Positions 1-11,900 of a DNA stretch of 64,000 nt are shown piece after piece. Source of the stretch: Heterotrichella gracilis. Its lineage: Eukaryota; Sar; Xanthophyceae; Tribonematales; Xanthonemataceae. Below the pieces are notes generated by a model that was given only the letters and a program-made list of their open reading frames with translations, had not been told where the DNA came from and made no database searches. The translations under genes and the position numbers were made by a program. Numbering within the stretch: position 1 is the first letter of the stretch; each line of letters starts with the position of its first letter. Location of the stretch: contig JAULBX010000004.1 of the NCBI GenBank assembly GCA_032358255.1, forward strand, positions 62,001-126,000, given 5' to 3'.

Positions 1-696
1 CACTGTCAAATTGAATCAGCAAGTCCAGTAAACGCTGGTATCAATAATGATAACTACCACCGTGTGGGCAAGAGCCCTTCAAGTCGGTTGTTGACCTCTC
101 AAGGTTACATGATCTGATTCAGTGTACGCCTCGTGGGCCATAATTTGCAAACCCATCCACTGCATGCACGCATGGGTGACCCTTATACTGGCTACCACAT
201 GTTGCTCGCTGATTGGGCAATCATGAGGTGGGTTCTGCACATGCAAAACGGCAGTCGTAACCTGAACTTCACAGTAGGCCTCAAAAGTAAAAAGTGCGGA
301 TAACAATGGTGCAGCACAAGAGGCTCTTCAATTATTGCTGCCCTTGGAAAAAGATGCCACAGGCTAGCAATTTGCATGCAGTTTGAGCCCTCCACCTGCA
401 GCTACATGGGAGGAATGCTCCCTGCTGCAAGTGTTGGCTGTCCCATCGCCTCTACCCAGGCACCCCCTGCAATGCAAGGCATATGCACAAAATAATAATG
501 AAAGTTTGGAAACCACAGCCAGCTACATACAGAGAAACTGCGTTGACTGGCCAATGCAGCGCAGCCCAAGTCCACCACACCACTGCTGACACCGCTGCCA
601 GCTGTGCTTGGATAAAATAGTATCACGGTCCCTGCACTCCTGGCAGCTGATCATTCGCCACAGCCCGCTGCGCGCCCATCTTCCCAGTCCATCCCA
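1..696. other. Intergenic, no gene recognised
   Basis: This stretch lies downstream of the GLG1-type gene, whose stop is at 697 on the minus strand. Only short antisense reading frames are open and none resembles a known protein. It should hold the 3' untranslated region of that gene. Confidence 0.5.
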
Positions 697-3600
697 CTAT
701 ACATCTCCCGACTTGAGCACCACGGTGTATGGCTTGTCCACGCCCGCATATCTCCTGTACCCAAACACCACCAGCGCCACCACCACCGTGATGAGTGACA
801 CGATGGCCAACAGCGCAAACCACCCGGTGAGGGTGACCACGCTGGCGCCCCGCGCCTCGGGGTTGAGCATGGGGCCCACCCCGGCCTTGGAGGTCATTTC
901 GTTCAGCTTGGCGGCCAGTGACGCGGAAACCTCGCTGTCGATGATCACGTCGCGGGGCGCGGCCACAATGACCAGGGAGCGGCAGTCGCCAGACAGGGTC
1001 TTGCCGTCCGCCACCTGCTTGGACAGGCAGCGGCCCACCGCGCCAATGCCAAACACGCCGCGGTTGCGCGAGTTGTTGTTGCAGGTGTATGCCACATCGT
1101 CGTCGCAGGCGCCTGCAGCACAAGGAGCATAATTACCTCACAGGTCTAGAGGGACGCGCATGGCAGACTTAGGTACTAGAGACCTTTCAGCGCACAAGAA
1201 ACCCTAAACCCTAAACATGCAGTACAAGCAGAGTCAGGACAGACTTGCCTGGCGGCGTTTGTATAAGGTGACTGCAAATCTTGCTACTTATGGAAGTTGT
1301 ATGCAATACTATTAGAGGCTAGTGTGCACAGGGTGCAAGAGTTCATGGAAATGGTGTTGTATCTAGTGTCACTTCCGACCCAAGAACCCACCAAGAACCC
1401 ACCTGTGAGTGCGCCGCCTGGCTTGTAGTCCCACAGCGACATCCTGACGGAGCGCGACAGCTCCGCCTGGCAGTTGTCGGCCAGCGTCTGGAAGTTCCTG
1501 ACCAGGCAGGTGAGCACCTCTGCGTGCTCGTGCGCCTTCCCCTTGGCCTCGGCGCACACCGCCAGCACGTCGCTCTCGCACTGCGCCGAGACGCCGGGGT
1601 CCAGCAGATAGTTGGTCTGGCGCTCCATGGCGCGCTTCTCAATCTCCGTCTTGCAGGCGGCGCCAAAGTCGGGCTTGGCCAGGTTCTCTTGCAGGCACTT
1701 GAACACACGGCCCTTGCCTGCACACCACAGCAGGAGACTCAAGTTAGGGTCTAGGGTTCAGAGTGAGGCATGTCCCCACAGGCAAACCCCACAAGCTCCA
1801 TAAGGCTTTGGCCAGCAGTAAGGGTTCTTGCAGCAGGTCTTGATAGGGTACGCCGGCGTGCTTCATGAATTTTTGACCCTACCTGGCTTTATCTGCTTGG
1901 CACTGCAGTACACAGCAATCTCCTCACTGCACAGCTTCTGCAGCTTTGGCCTGAGGCGGATGTCGCGCGATTGGATGATGTTCAGCTTGAGCTCCTCCTT
2001 GCGGCAGTCGTCCTTGAGGTCGTCGCGGTGCTCGCGCAGGCAGGCGTGCACCCGGCCCTCGCCTGGACACCCACAGCCAACAGTAAGCAAGTGCACACAA
2101 CAAGAAAGTGCAAATACAGGCTGGGAGTGCAGTCCCTTTTTCCAACTTTTATCCTTAGAAAAGTAGTATTTTTATTCCGAAAAAAATAAAGAAAGACATT
2201 TTCAGTACAGGGCTTTTTCAAAGCTGCCCACACCCTACCCCACCCACCTGGCGTGACCTTCTTGCAGTACTTCTCCACGTCCTCCCTGCAGGCCTCAGCC
2301 AGCAGCACGTCGTTGCGGAAGTCGTTCACCTCCATCTTCAGGAAGTAAAACACCTCGTTGGAGCACTCCTCAGAGGCAATCTTGTCCTGGTTGTCGGTCA
2401 GGCAGCGTAGCACGCGGCCCCCACAGGCCTGGCCTAGGAAGGGGCTGCACACCTCAGAGCACAGGGACTCGATGTCGTTCTGGCAGGCCTTGTTCAGGCG
2501 GTAGTTCAACCTGCACACAGGGAGGTACAACAGCTTAGCATGAGCGACACAGGCACTCCTGGTGCTTAGTGGCAAACACACAACCATGGCATCAAGAGGG
2601 ACCTTGTAGACAGACAGCACTAGCACTTAACAGCAGCTTGTTGAGGTTCAGGAGTGCACAGCGGGTGGCTATTTTTGGTGGGCGCAACCCACAAGGGCAC
2701 ACAAACACCTGTAACGGGGTTTTCTCCCAACTACACAGCACAGGCTCTGCACCGCCACACTACACACAAGGCACTGCCAGGGATTTAGGGTTTATGGTTA
2801 CCTGTAGTCGTGCGCAGCCCTGTTCTCATCCTTCGTCACCTCGTCCTTGCACTCTGCAGACATATCGCTGTCATCCACGTGATCCTGGAGGCACCGAATG
2901 ACGCGCGCGTGCCCATGAGGAATGCCCTCGCAGAATTTGTTGATCTCAGCCTGGCAAGCGCGCTTCATGGGGTACTTGAAGTCAATCTCCTCGGCCCAGT
3001 TGACCTCGTGGTCAAACAGGGTGGCGCCGCACTCAAAGGACAGCTCCTCGCGGTGGTCTTGCAGGCACCGGATAACCCTTGCAGAACCCTGCACACAAAG
3101 AGCAACATTAAGATTACTGCCCTGCCATGTCCATTTCGCAGCCTCGCACACATCACAGCATATCGCATTGCAAGCCACTGCCCGTAAGACACGAAAATAA
3201 TGGTTTTTGTTGCACCAAAGATGCAGCCTGGCAAACCATCTCACATACCGGCTGCACGTTGGGGCACAGCTTCATGCGGTCCTCATAGCAGGCATCAGCC
3301 AGTGGCTCGTCAAAGCGGATGTCTTGGGAGGCGCGCTCCATCAGCTTGTGGACCTGGTCCTTGCAAGCGGTCTCGGTGATCTCATCGCGGTAGTCTTGCA
3401 GGCAGGAGATGACCCTAGCATCGAAGCCCTCAATCGAGTCCATGCTGTCCTGTAAACCCCAAGAGAGCTTCTCAGATTCCCAAGCAACAGCCATAATACA
3501 CGTGGCTAGAGTTCCTCATCCCTTAGTGTTATTATCAAAAAAGCGTTAGCTGTGGCTGTTTACCTTCTCGTATCCGCACACGTTCTCAATATCGTTCTTG

Positions 3601-5351
3601 CACAGCTCACGCAGGTTGAAGTCCAGGCGGAAGTCAGTGGCCCTGCGCTCCATCATCTTCTCAAACTCATCCTTGCACTCGGGCGAGAACCCATCGTCGT
3701 TCCTGTGCTCCTCCAGGCAGTCCTTGACTTTGCCAACACCTGAGAAGGCACCATGGCAGGTTCAGGATACGTGGCTGAGTGGACAATAATGCACCAAAAC
3801 CATCTTCCTCCCAAACCCACAAGGCGCCCCACAGCACTGGCTTACCTGGTGCCAGGTCCGAGCAGAACTTCTTCTTGTCGTTGATGCACTTCTTCAACAA
3901 GCGCACGCTCAGGCGGATGTCATCCGCATTCTCCACCTCTTGCCTGAAGAGCTCCTCCTGGCACTCCCAGGACAGCTGCAGGCGCTTGTCGCGCTGCACG
4001 TGGAGCAAAGAATGTTGGTGCCAGCATTGCTGTGTGGTTGCTGTACCTCCGCCCACTTTATGGATACTAAAACCTTGAATGGATGCTTAAACTGGGGATC
4101 AAGCAAAAAACCAGCCATAATGCCAGCTGCAGCTGCATGCCTAGCAGCAGTAAACCAGTGTGCAAGGCCTGCCCTTTTGCTACTCACCAAGCAGTCCTGC
4201 ACGCGGCCTTCACCAGGCTCCACATCATGGCACAGCCTTTCAGCGTCAGGTTGGCAGTACTTGTGCAGGTCCGGGTCCGCCCGGTAGTCCTCGGCAGCCT
4301 GTTAAGGCAGTGGGTTGTAAGTGAAAACAATGCCTTTCTACCATAGCATAAACTAGCAAAACGAAAGGTGTAGGAACCCACCCGTGCCTCAGCTCCAAAG
4401 ATCTGATCGGAACAAGGTTGGGAAAGCTTGGCCTTCAGTTCCCTGTTCAAAAGCATGATGTTAGCAAACCAAGCTAGTCCCTAACTATTGTGAGCAGGAA
4501 ATAGCTTGTATACCATAGAGAACCCTGCTTAATGCGTACCTCAAGCAAGCAAGGGCTGCGCTTCCATCACTGTGGTCCACGTCCTTGCAAAGCTTCTTCA
4601 CATCAGCCTTGCAGGCCATCGCTGCAAAGAGATCCCGGGGTAAGCAAGACGCCCAAAACAAGGTCGTACAGGTTTCAGCTACCCTTCGTCCAACTAGTGG
4701 CACAATGCTTACCTAGTGGCACATCCTTGTTGATGTTTGTTGATCTATCAATGGTGAATTCTGACAACTCCTTCTTGCAGTCCTCAGACAAGGTTTTCCC
4801 TGCGCAATCAGGGCCACAGTATGTTAGTATGGGCTCAAGGATGCAAGCAGGAACCTCCTCGAGGCAGCAAGGAACGGTCATGACGAAGACGGTGCCCCTG
4901 GCCCTCTGCAGTACCTTCAACATTGCCCTTGGCTTCCTCATCCTTGCGCTTGGTCAGGCACTCGGAGATCCTAGCCTCACCCGGCTTCACATCAACGCAG
5001 AAGTTTTCAATGTCCCCAGCGCAAGCGCCTGCAAAGAGATAATGGGCTCGAGTTACTGCTGGCAAGGTTCCGATCGCTGGGGTGTGGCACCCCATTGTGT
5101 AACATGTGCTGACCTGTGGTGGAAACATCCCCGTCTCCATTAGCTAGCTCTGCTTTCGGTGCTTCCTCGACAATTTGTGCTTCTACTGGTGGGGCCTCCT
5201 CCCTGACTTCTTGCAGCTCCTCTGCCTCCTTCAGCTTCTCCTTGAATTGCTCGTCCTTGCCTTTCTTTTCGTCCGCGGCATAACTTTGGTAAACGTGCGC
5301 TGAAAGACAGAGAAGCAGCAGCAGCCCCGCTGTCTGCCAGCGACGTGCCAT
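697..5351 (-). CDS. GLG1: Golgi apparatus protein 1 (GLG1/ESL-1-type cysteine-rich repeat protein)
   Basis: This gene encodes a type I membrane glycoprotein of the Golgi. Fourteen exons close in frame to 892 residues: complement(697-1112, 1403-1717, 1883-2062, 2248-2510, 2802-3088, 3249-3449, 3564-3739, 3846-3993, 4188-4298, 4382-4442, 4540-4621, 4713-4799, 4915-5028, 5114-5351). The start is chosen for a clear signal peptide (MARRWQTAGLLLLLCLSAHV), followed by a charged Glu/Lys-rich linker to about residue 75. About a dozen cysteine-rich GLG1 repeats follow, with the recurring pattern D-I-x(3)-C then G-x-A/G-R-V-x-x-C-L. A single hydrophobic helix (TGWFALLAIVSLITVVVAL) lies about 45 residues from the end, followed by a short basic tail. 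In animals the family binds FGF and selectin ligands; the algal role is unknown. The family call rests on the repeat pattern plus topology. Confidence 0.9.
1199..1216. repeat. Telomere-like CCCTAAA tract in a GLG1 intron
   Basis: Two and a half copies of the plant/green-algal telomere unit AAACCCT lie in the intron between 1113 and 1402. It is the first of many such interstitial tracts in the window. Confidence 0.85.
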
Positions 5352-6241
5352 GCTTGCACTATCAAAGCCTGATCTTGGTGGACGACTATGGGTACACGAT
5401 CACTTGCTTGTACTCGACGTGGCTAAGTGGAAGTGTTAGCCGTGGGACCCTGACCGATCGCCAGCCAGATATAGTGGGGAGCACATTCAGGTAGCCCTTC
5501 CCGTACAGATACCGAGCATGATCCTGGCCACGGGCGAAACCTTGCAGCTAGTGACCAACAATCGCACAACCTTGCGACTGTGGGTTATGAGCAACTGCAA
5601 CACAAAAAATAGCCTGCCGCACAAGGGGAGTATGGGGAGGGATTTCAATATGGGGGCACATGATTTAAACTGGCCAGTGCACCAGTGGATACTACAGGGC
5701 CTCCGTTGAGGTCGTTGCCTGTGTTCAAAAGGCCTGAAACATGTCCTTTGCTGGGTGTTTGTGAGCACGGTGACTGATACACTGCCTGGCACCTGGTTGT
5801 GTGCACATCCCGCCCTTGGACAGACAAGAGCCAAGGCAGAAACCCACATGCACTGCAACTCAAGGAGTGAATAGTTTGGTTTTAGCAGATATTGTCGCAA
5901 CCAAGTCTTGCTTCAAGACTGCTAGGCTTCATTATTTATCACAAATTGCCCGTGGCGTAGCACAACCAATTGGCTATCTGGTAGTGTAACGAAGGCATCA
6001 GCACGCGTTAGCAAGCTTTGTTGTGTATTTTGTTGAAAGAACTACTCTAACTGGAAGGGTTTAAACATACAGTATGGCAGACAGTGTCAAATACTCCTGC
6101 ATATAACTTTTGACAAATACGGCATATATTATTACAACTCAATAAAGCATGCCAAGGGAAATACTGTGGACGGATGGACGAGGTAGGGCGAGAGGTACTA
6201 TGGCAAAGTTCAAAAGCACCCAAAATCCAAGATTGCACATG
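5352..6241. other. Intergenic between two minus-strand genes
   Basis: This holds the promoter and 5' end of the GLG1-type gene on the right side of its start at 5351, and the 3' end of the CIR_N gene, whose stop is at 6242. No coding region is recognisable; the open frames here lack splice-consistent continuation. Confidence 0.5.
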
Positions 6242-7948
6242 CTAGGCCTCAGCATCACTGCCCCCTTTGCCTGCCCTTTGTCGGTCATCCTTACTCCTTT
6301 TGGACTTTTTGGACTTGTGGCTTTTGCTCTTGTGCTCCTTGCTGCCTTGTTTATGTGACTTTTGCTCCTTGCTGGCCATGTGCTGCATCAGTGCGTCAAC
6401 GCCCACTGACTTGAGATATTGCTCAGCCTCCTCCACCTGCCACAGCCACAGCAAGCCAGTGAGACACAGCCTGTGGCTACCCACACACACCAGGGGTTGA
6501 CAGATGGGTTTTGAAATGCGGCAGGTGCAACAAAATACAGAGCATGGCAACGTCACCTGGACCCTATGCACACAACCTGTTCAGTAGAATCAGCAGGTAC
6601 AGAAGGCAGCTGACTGCATGACCCACCTTTTGTCGTTTGCTGTCCCGCTCCTGGGCCTTGGCAATGGCGGCGTACGCTTTTTCCAAACGCCGCCGCTCCT
6701 TTTTGCTCAGCCCCTGGACGTCCAGCCCATTCCCCAGCAAGCCACCGCCATCCCTACTGGGACCCGCCGCTTCCACAGGTTCTGCCACAAACTCCTCTTC
6801 GTCACTACTCAGTGAGACCACAAACTGCTGGTTCTGGGCACTGGGGTCGATGCCCCCACGTGGCGGGCTCCGCCCGCCCATGCCCGAAACGTGCTTCATC
6901 TCCCAACTGCACCATGGGTCCACAAAAGGTCAGCAGTGCTGAATGGAGGTATGGCAGTGACAAGGTCCAAACATGGCGCATTGCCAGCAAGCAACAAAAC
7001 ACAGGCGGGTTTACTGGTGGTGCAACAGGCAGCTCACTTTTCAGGGTTTTGCGCCGCCGCCATGCCTCCCAGCACGTTCTTGATATACCCCTGGGACGGG
7101 CGCGAGTCCCGCCTGCGCTCTTCTTTCCCATGGTTCCCCTCCCCTTGCACCGGTGGTCCAGCCGCAGCGCTAGCCTCTGCCTCGTTGCTTTCGTTTCGCT
7201 CAGCTTCCTGTCAATGCACGCATATCCTCACAATTGTCTTTCCAGGCATGAGCACTGCATTGAGACAGTTGCAAGGAGTGCATTCCAATTCATACTGACA
7301 TTATTGAAAGTGTAATGATGCCACGCCTGGGTCAAATAAACAAACACTAACACAGGCCAGGACATGTAGAGAGCCCCTACCTTTTTCTCGTTGAGCCCTG
7401 GCGGTTTCATGTACAGCCAGCTCACCGACTGCCTCTCCTTGTACTTCTTCTGCTCTCCGGCGCTCAGGTAGCTCAGGGTCTGAATGTACTGCTGCTCAGC
7501 CTCAAACTCAGCCTGAAGCGGGCACAGGCGGGTGAGGGGCGTTTTGGTGCGGCGTGCTTTTGCCAGGCTGGCGGTGGATAACATGGTGCGCACAGCCATG
7601 ACTTTTGACACATCCGTGCCGTGCAAATGTGAATATGGGCCTAACAACCTGGCCTGCTGGTCAGGAGGTTGCAACCATGTATGGCCGTGGAACCGCTCGA
7701 TCCCAGCAACCAAACGCTGGACGTGCCCTACCGCTGCAGCCCCACCCCCGTGCTACCTACCCGCGTCTCCTCCCTCTTCTTCTCAGCGTCCAGGTGCTGC
7801 TGCTCTGCTTCGAACACCTTGGAGCGGTTGCGGAAACTGAGCGGGTGCCAGGGCTTCTGGTTCAGGAAGTTGTGGGTCCATGCGGTCCCGATTGCGTTGG
7901 GGTGGTCATCCGCAGTGCTTTTGGACTCCTTGAAATCGGCACGCACAC
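6242..7948 (-). CDS. CIR_N-domain nuclear protein (CIR1/CWC25-like), 5' exon missing
   Basis: This is a probable pre-mRNA-splicing or transcription co-repressor protein. Five exons are supported: complement(6242-6436, 6627-6906, 7038-7207, 7381-7512, 7761-7948). The N-terminal part reads VRADFKESKS...NFLNQKPWHPLSF...KVFEAEQQ, the LNxKxWHP...AEQ signature of the CIR_N domain (CBF1-interacting co-repressor and CWC25 splicing factors). It is followed by FEAEQQYIQ and SVSWLYMKPPG, which resembles the FMYxxPPG element of CIR1. The middle is acidic (SLSSDEEEF) and the C-terminus is a Lys/Ser-rich tail (repeated HKSKxxK), as in nuclear speckle proteins. The exon starting at 7948 opens in phase 1, so a short first exon with the ATG must lie upstream; I could not identify it between 7949 and 8900. 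CIR1 versus CWC25 orthology is not settled. Confidence 0.7.
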
Positions 7949-8910
7949 CTGCATAGGGGTGAAACGTTGTTAAAGAGTGCATTGCAGTGGTTACTGTGTT
8001 ACAGGAGCTGCCAGCACAGCTGGGGGTGGGGTGGGTAAGGGCTGGCGCCACAATTACGTCACTTGGGATATCCTGTAAATGGGTAGTCCAGCAAAGCTCT
8101 TTTCTGCAAAGGAGGTTGAGGAAAGTCTATTTGAGCCTGCTGGCCAGGCAGCAGGTGACAGATTGCAGCCTCTGTGTTCAACCCCGTTCACATGCGTTGG
8201 CTGTCCTAACTTTTGATGGGTTTGTGCGGCTGGCTGCTGAACATAGCGGCAACCCACAACATATGAAGCTTTCCCATATTCAAGCTTAAAACATACACAG
8301 TACTGCAAGTGCAGCGGGTATGCAAGGTTCCCAACGCATCGCTGCTATGAATATGCATGCATGCATGTTTGCATTACAATGCCACCGCACCTGCCAACGC
8401 GCCCCTCGCAGGTGCCTGATGCTTTGCCTGCTTGTTCAACATAGTACCTAACTCTCTATTACACGCTGCCAAATAAAGTAAGCTACCGGTTTAGGGTGCT
8501 CGCATGTATGGCCATGAGGACAATTTTCTGAACACGCCCCTTCCGGTTACCAACTATTAAAAGCAGATGAGCGTGGTAACTGTCGACAACATGCGCTGCG
8601 CTGATGCATAACACTTGCCAGAAGAAAAATAGTACTCATACGATAAACAGGTGCAAATAAGAAAAACAAGTGCCCTTCTCTGGGCTTCCCTCGAGCGGTG
8701 ACTGGGCGAGTGCCGCACCGTCACCTTTTGTCAAGTGCACTGGCGACCCAGTCCTCTAAAAGCGTTTGAGCGGCGTGTTCTTTGTAAACAGCGTTGTACG
8801 GTTGTTTGCATATATCAAAAGCGGGCATAAACCAGTTGCCAAAACGGACGTTGTGAAGACCTTTCTCCGTGTGCACTTGGGTTTTATGACCCTGTCACCC
8901 CACAGGCAAG
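7949..8910. promoter_or_regulatory. Divergent 5' region shared by the CIR_N and VTA1 genes
   Basis: The two genes are transcribed away from this interval, so it must contain both promoters and the missing first exon of the CIR_N gene. A purine-pyrimidine palindromic tract (ATGCATGCATGCATG) lies near 8350-8365. No specific factor site can be assigned from sequence alone. Confidence 0.5.
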
Positions 8911-11900
8911 ATGAGTACTTTGGAGGAGCAAAAGAAGGCGATTCTGCCCTACATCCAGGTAAGTGCCTTCCTTTGTTGGGCTCGTTGCGCACGGGTGCGG
9001 TGTGGTTAACCAGCGGCATGTGGGCGCAGAGGGCAGATGAGATTGAAAAGGTTGACCCTAAGGTGGCCTACTACACTAGGCTATATGCGATTGAGCAGGT
9101 ACGCATATCCTGCTTCAACCCATGTGGCTTTCACGCTCCTGGGAAGCGTTGGCAGCATGCATGCATATGGGGTCACACCACAGGCATGTCCTCGGCAGCA
9201 ACTGGCCATGTGCCAGATGCCCTAGGGGAACGCACCTGATTACCCCAGCAGACGCACAAACGCTGCTAGGCATGTGTTCTTGTATCCTTCATGTCCCTCT
9301 CACCTTCTTCCACGCCTTGGGTTCCCCTTCAGGGCATAGCCATGCCAGACAGGCACCCAGAAATCAGCGGCCTGCTTGGCTCGCTCATGGCTAAGCTGGA
9401 AAGGGACAAGCCCAAGATTCAGCTGCTCGATGATGACCAGCAGCACTGCGCCAAGTTTGCCCTGGCCGTTTTTGACCGCGCTGACCGGGTTGACCGGGCT
9501 GGCAGGGCAGACAAGAACACAGCCATCACCTTCTACGCAGCCAGTTACTTCATAGACGTAAGGCCCTTAGCACCTGCAGCTGGCTGTGGGATGAAGTTGA
9601 CTATCAGCCAACATTGTTTACCTCTTGTAAATGTACCAGCATCCGTCTGCTCCACTTAGCAGCACACCTCCCTCTTGGCTCGTATACATCTCAGCACCGC
9701 CACTAGCTCCCTCCCCCACCCGCCCGCTTCCCCCGCCCGTAGGTTCTGAACCAATTTGGGGAGGTGGGACCTGAGCTGCTGGCCAAACAGCGCTACGCAG
9801 CCTGGAAGGCAGCGGACATCCGCAAGGCGCTGCGCGACGGGCGCACACCCACCCCAGGCCCGCCCACCAACACCGACGATGCACAGCTCATGGCGGAGCT
9901 GGAGGCGTCTGTGGGCGCAGGTGGGTGCAGGTAGTGCATGCGCAGCCTGACCCGCGCTGGGCAGTACCAGCAACTGCAGAATTCTAATTTCGGGGTGGCG
10001 GTGTGGCATGTTCTGTGTTGACAGCTGCGATACCCACCAGCCGTGTATGTGAAGTGCTGAAGGCGCGCACCCATCTGCACATGCACTTATTTGTCGCGGC
10101 ATCAGGGTGGGTACCCCGTCTCGACATGCATCCCTCTGGATGTTACGTGCCTTGCATTCCCCCCGCGCATCCAATCACCATGTTGTCTTTTTTGCCCATG
10201 CAGCGCCCGGAGCCTTAGCCACCGAACCCACTGTTCCCCTGCCAAACTTCTATTCCTCCCCACTGCCGGACGGGACCCAGGCGGGCGCACGCGCAGGTGC
10301 ATGCTCAACCCCCCTTGCTCCTCAGCCACAAACCCTTGCACCTCCCCTTGCACACCCCAACCGTGCCTTCCCCGATCGCAGGATCGATCAAGGGCGCAGG
10401 ATCATTCAAGAGCGCAGGGTCTTTCAAGAGTGCAGACTCGGCCCCCCAACCCGGCGCGGCAGCCCCCACCCCCCCACAACCACCTGCTGCAAGCACCTCC
10501 ATGGCTGATTCAGCCGGCACTGACCTCCCCAGTTTGCCTTCCGTACCCTCCTTTGCCAGCCAGTCCTTCAAGGCGCCCTCCTCAGATGCGGCACCACATG
10601 CACACAGCCACGAACCCCCTGTGGCCAGGGAGGTTGGCTTCACGCCTGGTCAGCGCGTGCTGTACTGGGCAGAGGGCATGACTGGGCCCGTGAAAGCCAC
10701 AGTGGGAAGGGTGGACATGACAGGTAACGACCTGCTATGTTCCAAAATTGCGATGCACAGGGTTTGGATTGCTTGCATGCCTCTGTGGGCTTGACAATGA
10801 CGTGCAATGGGGGCGGATGAATGACATGCAGTGGTGCACAATGAGAACCCTTGTGCTGGGAGTGGATCACCGGGGACCAACTGCTTAACCATTGCTGTCC
10901 AGGATAGCTCGCAACACCGCACCGGCAATCCCATGTTACCCGCACATTACACTACCCCTGCCACAGTGCACATGGTTGCGCCTTTAATTTTGTTACAAAC
11001 TACAATGTCTAAAACTGACATGGCACTTGCATCCCTCGGTGCCTGCACATTATCCCTGTCACTGTTTTGTAGGGGATGAGCCTCAGTTTATGGTGGCCCT
11101 GCCCGACCGGGTTGTGACCGTTGGCGAGATTAACCTGGCCCCAGACGTGGCTCCCGGGGACCGGCTGCGGTACCGGGGGATCATACCAGGGGACGAAATG
11201 GAGGTCACGCTGCTGGAGGTGGATACTGTGCACTGGTGAGGGAAGGGGGGGAGATTGCTTGCGTGTTGCCTTAAGGCCAATGCTTGCCCTGTTCATGTGT
11301 GTACGTTGGCGGTACCTGTGCATGCGTGGGCGACACCCGCGACACCCAATGACAGCATTACCCCTGCAGCCATATGTACGCATCCCTCACATGCCGACGT
11401 ACCCATTGCACCACCCATCTATTCCACCCCTTGTGCACACCAACCCCCGCCCATCACCCCCCGCCTGCACTTATCACTGTAACACCCCCGCACCGCAGGC
11501 CCCCTGCCTACACCATTGGCCTGGATGATGGTTCCTACCGGGACACCACTGGCGACCGCATCACCCTCCTTGCGCCAGCTGCCTCGCACTCATTCAAGGA
11601 CAACCAGGCCCCTGGCAGCGGCATCCTGGCGTCAAGCGCCAGTGCGGATGTGCAGCCCCCCAGCAGCGGCATACCCCTCCCACGCGGGGATGCGCTGCCG
11701 CCAAGCAGCGGGGCGTTTGGGTACCCGCCGCCGCCCCCCGCTGCCTCCCCCTACCCTCATCTGAACGGACAGGCTGGGGATGGCGGCCAATCAGGTACTG
11801 GTGGGCTAGGGTAGGCGGATGCCGTGTGCGTGCTTTGGCCTGTCTGTGCACAACCGGGGTGCTGTAATCAACGCCCACATGTTCTGTAGGAGCTTATGTG

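Noticed and set aside
623-1132. Long antisense frames opposite the GLG1 exons
   Set aside because: They are GC-driven shadows of the real minus-strand exons, with no family resemblance.
8349-8365. ATGCATGC palindromes as specific regulatory elements
   Set aside because: GCATGC-type palindromes are scattered throughout the window, including introns, so no specific function can be claimed.
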